A stretch of DNA of 64,000 nucleotides from Ursus arctos. Taxonomy: Eukaryota > Chordata > Mammalia > Carnivora > Ursidae. The position numbers were made by a program, and so were the translations under genes. Under the pieces are notes generated by a model, which worked only from the letters and a program-made list of their open reading frames with translations, made no database searches and was not told the origin of the DNA. The DNA is taken from positions 11,548,423 to 11,612,422 of the forward strand of contig NW_026622852.1 in NCBI RefSeq assembly GCF_023065955.2, read 5' to 3'. This document shows positions 59,026 to 64,000 of the stretch, in pieces (within the stretch, counting starts at the first letter, position 1; every line of letters starts with the position of its first letter).

Positions 59026-59305
59026 TTTTGGTACTAGCAGTTGAGTGCTATTGTGACTAATACCTAAAAATGTGGAAGCACCTTTGGAACTGTGTAAGGG
59101 GTACATGCTACAAGAGTTTTGTGGTACATACTAGAAACACAGACATTAAGGGTATTCTATAGAGGGTTCAGATGGACATGAGGAACTTGTTTTTAGAAAC
59201 TAGGGGGAAGGCAATCCTTGTTGCAGAGTGTCAAAGAACTCCGCTGAACTGTGTTCTATTGTTTTGTGGAAGGTAGATCTTGAGAGCAATGAAATTGTAT
59301 GTTCT

Positions 59306-61800
59306 TTTATTAAAATTTTATTTTGGGAGGAGTAGTTTTAAGTTCACAGCAAAATTGAAAAGAAGGTGCTGAGATTTCTCATATATCCCGTGCTTCCACA
59401 CGTGCATAGACTCCCTTATTGTTAGTATCCCCACCAGAAAGGTATATTTATTACAATCGACAAACCTACATTGATACATCATAATTACCCAAACTGCATA
59501 GTTTACCTTATAGTTCACTCTTGCTATTGTACAATCTTTGGGTTTGGACAAATGCATAATGACACATACTATTCATGTATTTGTTTTCACTGCCCTAAAA
59601 GTCCTCTATGTTTTGCCTATTTATCCTCCCCACCCACTCCAATCCCTGGCAACTGCAGATTTTTTTTTTTTCTTTTTTTTTACTGTCTCCATAGCTTTCC
59701 CTTTTGCAGAATGTCATATAGTTGGAATCATGCAGTACAGAGTTTTCAGACTGGCTTCTTTCCCTTGATAATATTCACCTAAGTTTCCTCCCTGTTTTTT
59801 CATGGTTCAAAGGCTTATTTCTTTTTAGCACTGAATAATATTCCATTGTCTGGATGTACCACAGTTTATGTATCCACTCACCTACTGAAGGACATCTTGA
59901 CTGCTTCCATGCTTTGGCAATTATGAATAAAGCTGTTATAAACATCCCAATAAAGGGTCTTACATGCACATGGGTTTTCCATGCCTTTGGGCAAATACCA
60001 AGAAGCATGATTTCTAGGTCATATGGTAAAAATATGTTTAGTTTTGTAAGAAACTGCCAAGCTGTCTTCCAAAATACTGTACCATTTTGATTCCCAGCAG
60101 CAATGAATGAGATTCCCATTGCTCCACATTCTCACTAGAATTTGATGTTGACAGTGTTGTGGATTTTAGCCATTCTGAAAATGTGTAGTGGTATTTCATG
60201 GTGGTTTTAATTTGCATTTCCCTGATGACATATGATGTGGACCATCTTTTTATATGCTTGTTTGCCATGTTTATCTTCGGTAAGATGTCTGTTTGGGTCT
60301 CCTGCCCACTTTTTAATTGGGTTCTTTGTTTTCTTACTGAGTTTTAGGAGTTCTTTGTGTATTTTGGAAAAAGTCCTTTATCAGATATGTCTTTTGTAAA
60401 TATTTTCTTCCAGTCTATAGCAGAATGTGCCTTCTCATTCTCTCAACACTGGACTTTGTAGAGCAGAAGTTTTGAATCCTAATGAAGTTCAGCTTATCAA
60501 TTATTTTTTTCATGGATCATGCTTTTATTGTATCTAAAAAGCGATCACCATACCCAAGATCACTTAAAGGTTCTCCTATTTTATCTTCTAGAAATTTTTT
60601 AGCTTTACATTTTACACTTCGGTCTGTGATCCATTTCAATTAATTTTTGTGAGGGAATAAAGTCTGTGTCTAGATTCATTTTTTTTTTTTTTTGCTTGTA
60701 GATGTCCAAATATCCTAGCACAATTTATTGGAAAGGCTATCTTCTCTCCATCGTATTGCCTTTGCTTTTTTGTCAAAGATCAGTTGACTCTATTTATGTG
60801 GGTCTATTTCTGGGCTGTCTATTCTGTTCCATTGACCTATTTATATTTATTCTTTTACCAATACCACATGTTTTGATTACTGTAACTTTACAGTAAGTCT
60901 TGAAATCAGGTAGTGTTAAGTCTTCTAACTTTGTTGTTTTCCTTCAATACTGTGTTGACTAATCTGGGTCTTTTGCCTCTTCATATAAACTTTAGAATCA
61001 GTTTTTCAGTATTCACATGCTGGGATTTTGATGAGATTTCAGTGAATCTGTAGAACCAATTGGAAAGAACTAACATCTTGACAATATTGTATCTTCCTTT
61101 CCATGAACATGGAATATCTCCATTTATTTAGTTCTTCTTTGATTGCATTTCTCAAACTATTTTAGTCTTTCTTATATAGACATTGTCCATATTTTGTTAG
61201 CTATATATCAAAGTATTTACTTTTTAAGTATGCTAATGTACATGGGATGTTTTGCTTTTCAATTCTACTTGTTCACTGCTGATATATAGGAAAGGGATTG
61301 ACTTTCATTTATTAACCTTTTATCCATCAACTGTGTGCATAATCACTTTTTTGGTCCAGGAGTTTTTTTGTTTATTCTTTTGGATTTTCTTCATTGACAG
61401 TCATATCTGTGAACAGTTTTATTTCTTCCCTCCAGTTATGGATACCTTTCACTTCATTTTCTTCTCTTGCTGCCTTAGGTAGGACTTCCAGTATGACAAA
61501 AAGCGAGGGTGAGAGGAGACCTCTTGCCCTGCACCTGATCTTAGTGGAAAAGGTTCAAGTTTCTCATCATTAAGTGTGATGTTACTTATAGGGCTTTTGT
61601 AGATATTCTTTATGAAGTTGAGGATGCTCACCTATATTCCTAATTTACTGAGAGTTCTTACTGTAAATATGTGTTGAATTTGTCAGATGATTTTCTGCAT
61701 CTAGTGATGTGATCATGTGATTTTTATTTTTGAAGTTGTTGATGCGAAGGATGCATTAGTTGATTTTTATCTCTTGATTCATTATGTCAACCTGTAAGGA
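59306..61800 (-). mobile_element. Long old L1 (ORF2 and 3' end), antisense
   Basis: About 2.5 kb in L1 order read in reverse: 3'UTR-like 'GTTTTAAGTTCACAGCAAAA', then 'CTGAATAATATTCCATTGTC', 'TCTAGGTCATATGGTAAAAA', 'GACCTATTTATATTTATTCT', 'CTGGGATTTTGATGAGATTT'. The minus strand still shows fragments such as RPFIGMFITALFIIAKAWKQ. The largest LINE in the window. Confidence 0.88.
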
Positions 61801-61808
61801 GGATAGTG

Positions 61809-61862
61809 ATATTATATTATATTATATTATATTATATTATATTATATTATATTATATTATAT
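61809..61862 (+). repeat. (ATATT)n pentanucleotide microsatellite
   Basis: About 10.8 perfect copies of a 5-bp A/T unit at the edge of the L1. Confidence 0.96.
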
Positions 61863-61987
61863 GTAGTGCAATTAATACTTAAAGAATTGGAGTGAATTGC
61901 TTAAGATCAAGCTGAGTTGGCTGGCATTCTAGGATTGCAACCTACGTCTATCTCTTGATCTTAACTCCATAGTCTTTCTACTTTTCT

Positions 61988-62194
61988 TTTCTTTTTTTTT
62001 TTTTTTTAAAGATTTTATTTATTTATTTGACAGAGAGAGACAGCCAGCGAGAGAGGGAACACAAGCAGGGGGAGTGGGAGAGGAAGAAGCAGGCTCATAG
62101 TGGAGGAGCCTGATGTGGGGCTCAATCCCATAACGCCAGGATCACACCCTGAGCCGAAGGCAGATGCTCAACCACTGTGCCACTCAGGCGCCCC
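61988..62194 (-). repeat. Carnivore tRNA-Lys SINE, antisense, young
   Basis: T run, full body, ends GTGCCACTCAGGCGCCCC. Perfect 16-bp TSD GTCTTTCTACTTTTCT (61972-61987 and 62195-62210). Confidence 0.95.
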
Positions 62195-62210
62195 GTCTTT
62201 CTACTTTTCT

Positions 62211-64000
62211 AAGCTGACTTTTTATACAACTTTAAATTTAATAGTTTTAAAGTTCGCTATTTGTGAATTCTGTTGGATCCAGCAACTAATTTGCTCCTCA
62301 GAGGCAAAAATGTATATATTATACATCTTTGATAACTTTCGCAGAATCCTGCTTATTTAAGATCATAGTACATTCTCAATAAAAGAATGAAGATTGATTT
62401 ATGACTAGTTTTTGCCAAGACTCTGATATGATATCGCATATTCTTATCAAGATTAAAAAATTGTGTTCTACTTCATGTACCTTCCTCTTTTCTTTACATC
62501 ATTCTAAATCTAGCACCTCACTTAAAGTCTGGTTCATATATCACTTCTTGTATGCAACATTTCCCAGAGCCATTCTCCTTTTCTAAGTTTAGCATAAAAT
62601 AAAAGAATTCTGTTGTAATTTATTAAGTTGGGGTAGTAATGTGACATATAAGTGAAAGTATCCTACAGACTTTTGTGATTAGGAACTAAAGAATAAATTT
62701 GAGAGTTAGGAGAACAGATAAGTCAAGACTGAATATTCATTTATATTGAGGAAGTGAGGCATTGATAACATTGAAGGAAAGGACTAAAAAGTTGACTAAT
62801 CAATTGATAGATTATATAGTATCATGAAAGTGTTGGGAGTTACGATTTTGATATGAGAGTCAGCAATGTTAGTCTTATGGTGCTTTCAAGGAGAATGAGG
62901 CATTCTGTTTATCAAAAGTCCTATGAGGCCCAACTCACTTATTTGTGTTCACTTTCTTGTAACTCTTAAGCATTTAATTTTCTGAACCCTGATTTGTGCA
63001 ATGGCCCTACATGTTTTCTGAAGGGAAAGGATACTCCTTTTTCCCCCCAAAATGCCATTTCTCTATATTAATAATAGTACTAACCAATCCCCAGAGGCAT
63101 GACAGTATTTCCAAAAGTTAGAGAAGAGATGCTTTTCAAAATATGGGCTGGAGAACCAGACTTTCACCCTAGACCATTGCTGCTTTATAGCCTTTAATCT
63201 GCCTTTACTATAACTCCTCACCCGGAGTGTTACCAAGTAATCTCAGAACTTACATGTAATATTTCAATGTACATGTCATAAATATAGACTGCTATTTATT
63301 TTGTGATTAAACATCATTATCTCTTCAGATATCTTGGTGAAGTCTTGATTCCTCTGCCCTCTGAGTCAGATATAGTTAAATTTTGCAACAGCAAATTTTG
63401 TTCTCAGAAACTTTTTTGGCAACTGCAGTCTTAAAGCAGGTTCATTTTGAGGATTTGAATTTTCAAATTTGTTTCAGCTCTTGTCCAATTGCATTAACCA
63501 ATTAATCTTAATTTAATCAAAACCCAAATAGAAGACTAATCTTGAATTAAAAACAACAGCAAAACCCATTCAACAAATATCTTGGGTTTTTAGGTTAATC
63601 TAGCATATAAACTTAGAGGAGGATACTATTAAATCTGAAGAGTCTTTTAGCAAACCCTGTAATTCTAAAAGGACTGTATTTTATGGATCTCCATAAAACA
63701 TGTTCATTTGTATAGATATATATGATTGCTACTGCATCCTAAACTTACACTTATCTTTCGTTTATATTTACTTATATAACTCTTATTTAAAAGACTGAGG
63801 TGTTAAATTGTGCTAGACTTTTTTTTTTTTCCTGTCAGGAATTGTAGAATTTTAAATAGCCTCATTTTCATCTTTGTGGTCTGTGTTCATAGCTCTAGTA
63901 ATAATGAAGTAGAAAACTACTCTCTTATTGTACTTCATTGCTAATCTCCAGAGTTTTCTTTTATCTTACCCCAATAGCTTGTGTAGTACACATTCCTTGT
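62211..64000 (+). other. CNTLN: CNTLN intron to window end, nothing recognised
   Basis: No next CNTLN exon, repeat or RNA gene found. Confidence 0.55.

Noticed and set aside
59775..60119. 114-codon minus-strand frame
   Set aside because: It is a surviving L1 ORF2 C-terminal fragment inside the long antisense L1.
54203..64000. A further CNTLN exon after exon g
   Set aside because: I looked for coiled-coil coding sequence in phase 0 with splice signals and found none; the next exon should lie beyond the window.

Overview
This is mammalian nuclear DNA, AT-rich, intron-dominated and packed with retrotransposons. About two dozen tRNA-Lys-type SINEs with the 'GGCGCCTGGGTGGC' head mark it as Carnivora. 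The youngest copies (e.g. 3362, 11271, 16761, 21825, 61988) read like the bear/panda subfamily, so an ursid is my best guess; that is inference from repeat type, not a species identification.

The only functional gene I can support is CNTLN (centlein, a centriole/centrosome-cohesion coiled-coil protein) on the + strand. Seven internal exons are visible: 845-964, 20428-20528, 28873-28964, 33471-34006, 45717-45897, 53804-53897 and 53979-54202. Their splice phases join without a break into about 449 codons of one open frame. Neither the first nor the last exon is here. The window opens inside an intron and ends inside the intron after 54202. All the rest of the window is intron.

Layout: 965-20427 is a 19.5 kb intron with many LINE and SINE insertions. 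It holds a 74-bp inverted repeat beside a 67-bp tandem duplication (4394-5694), and an L1 segment joined to a broken FAM217A retrocopy (about 11700-14500). 20529-28872 holds SINEs, an old LINE and an unexplained GC-richer stretch (24690-25380). 28965-33470 is repeat-poor (two MIRs and a MaLR LTR piece). 34007-45716 contains a minus-strand endogenous-retrovirus remnant (34959-41829) with two LTRs, a primer-binding-site-like sequence and a gag-like remnant, followed by a second LTR family inserted in a MER5A-type DNA transposon. 45898-53803 is LINE/SINE mosaic. 53898-53978 is an 81-bp mini-intron. 54203-64000 has LINEs, a solo LTR with a clean 4-bp target duplication, and a MaLR LTR.

I did not find a new multi-gene system. 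The most interesting signals are structural: the inverted-repeat/tandem-duplication cluster, the ERV, the possible L1-FAM217A chimeric retrocopy, and the alternative-acceptor geometry of two CNTLN exons. Repeat family names are from recognition, not from a database search; boundaries are approximate unless a target-site duplication (TSD) is cited.
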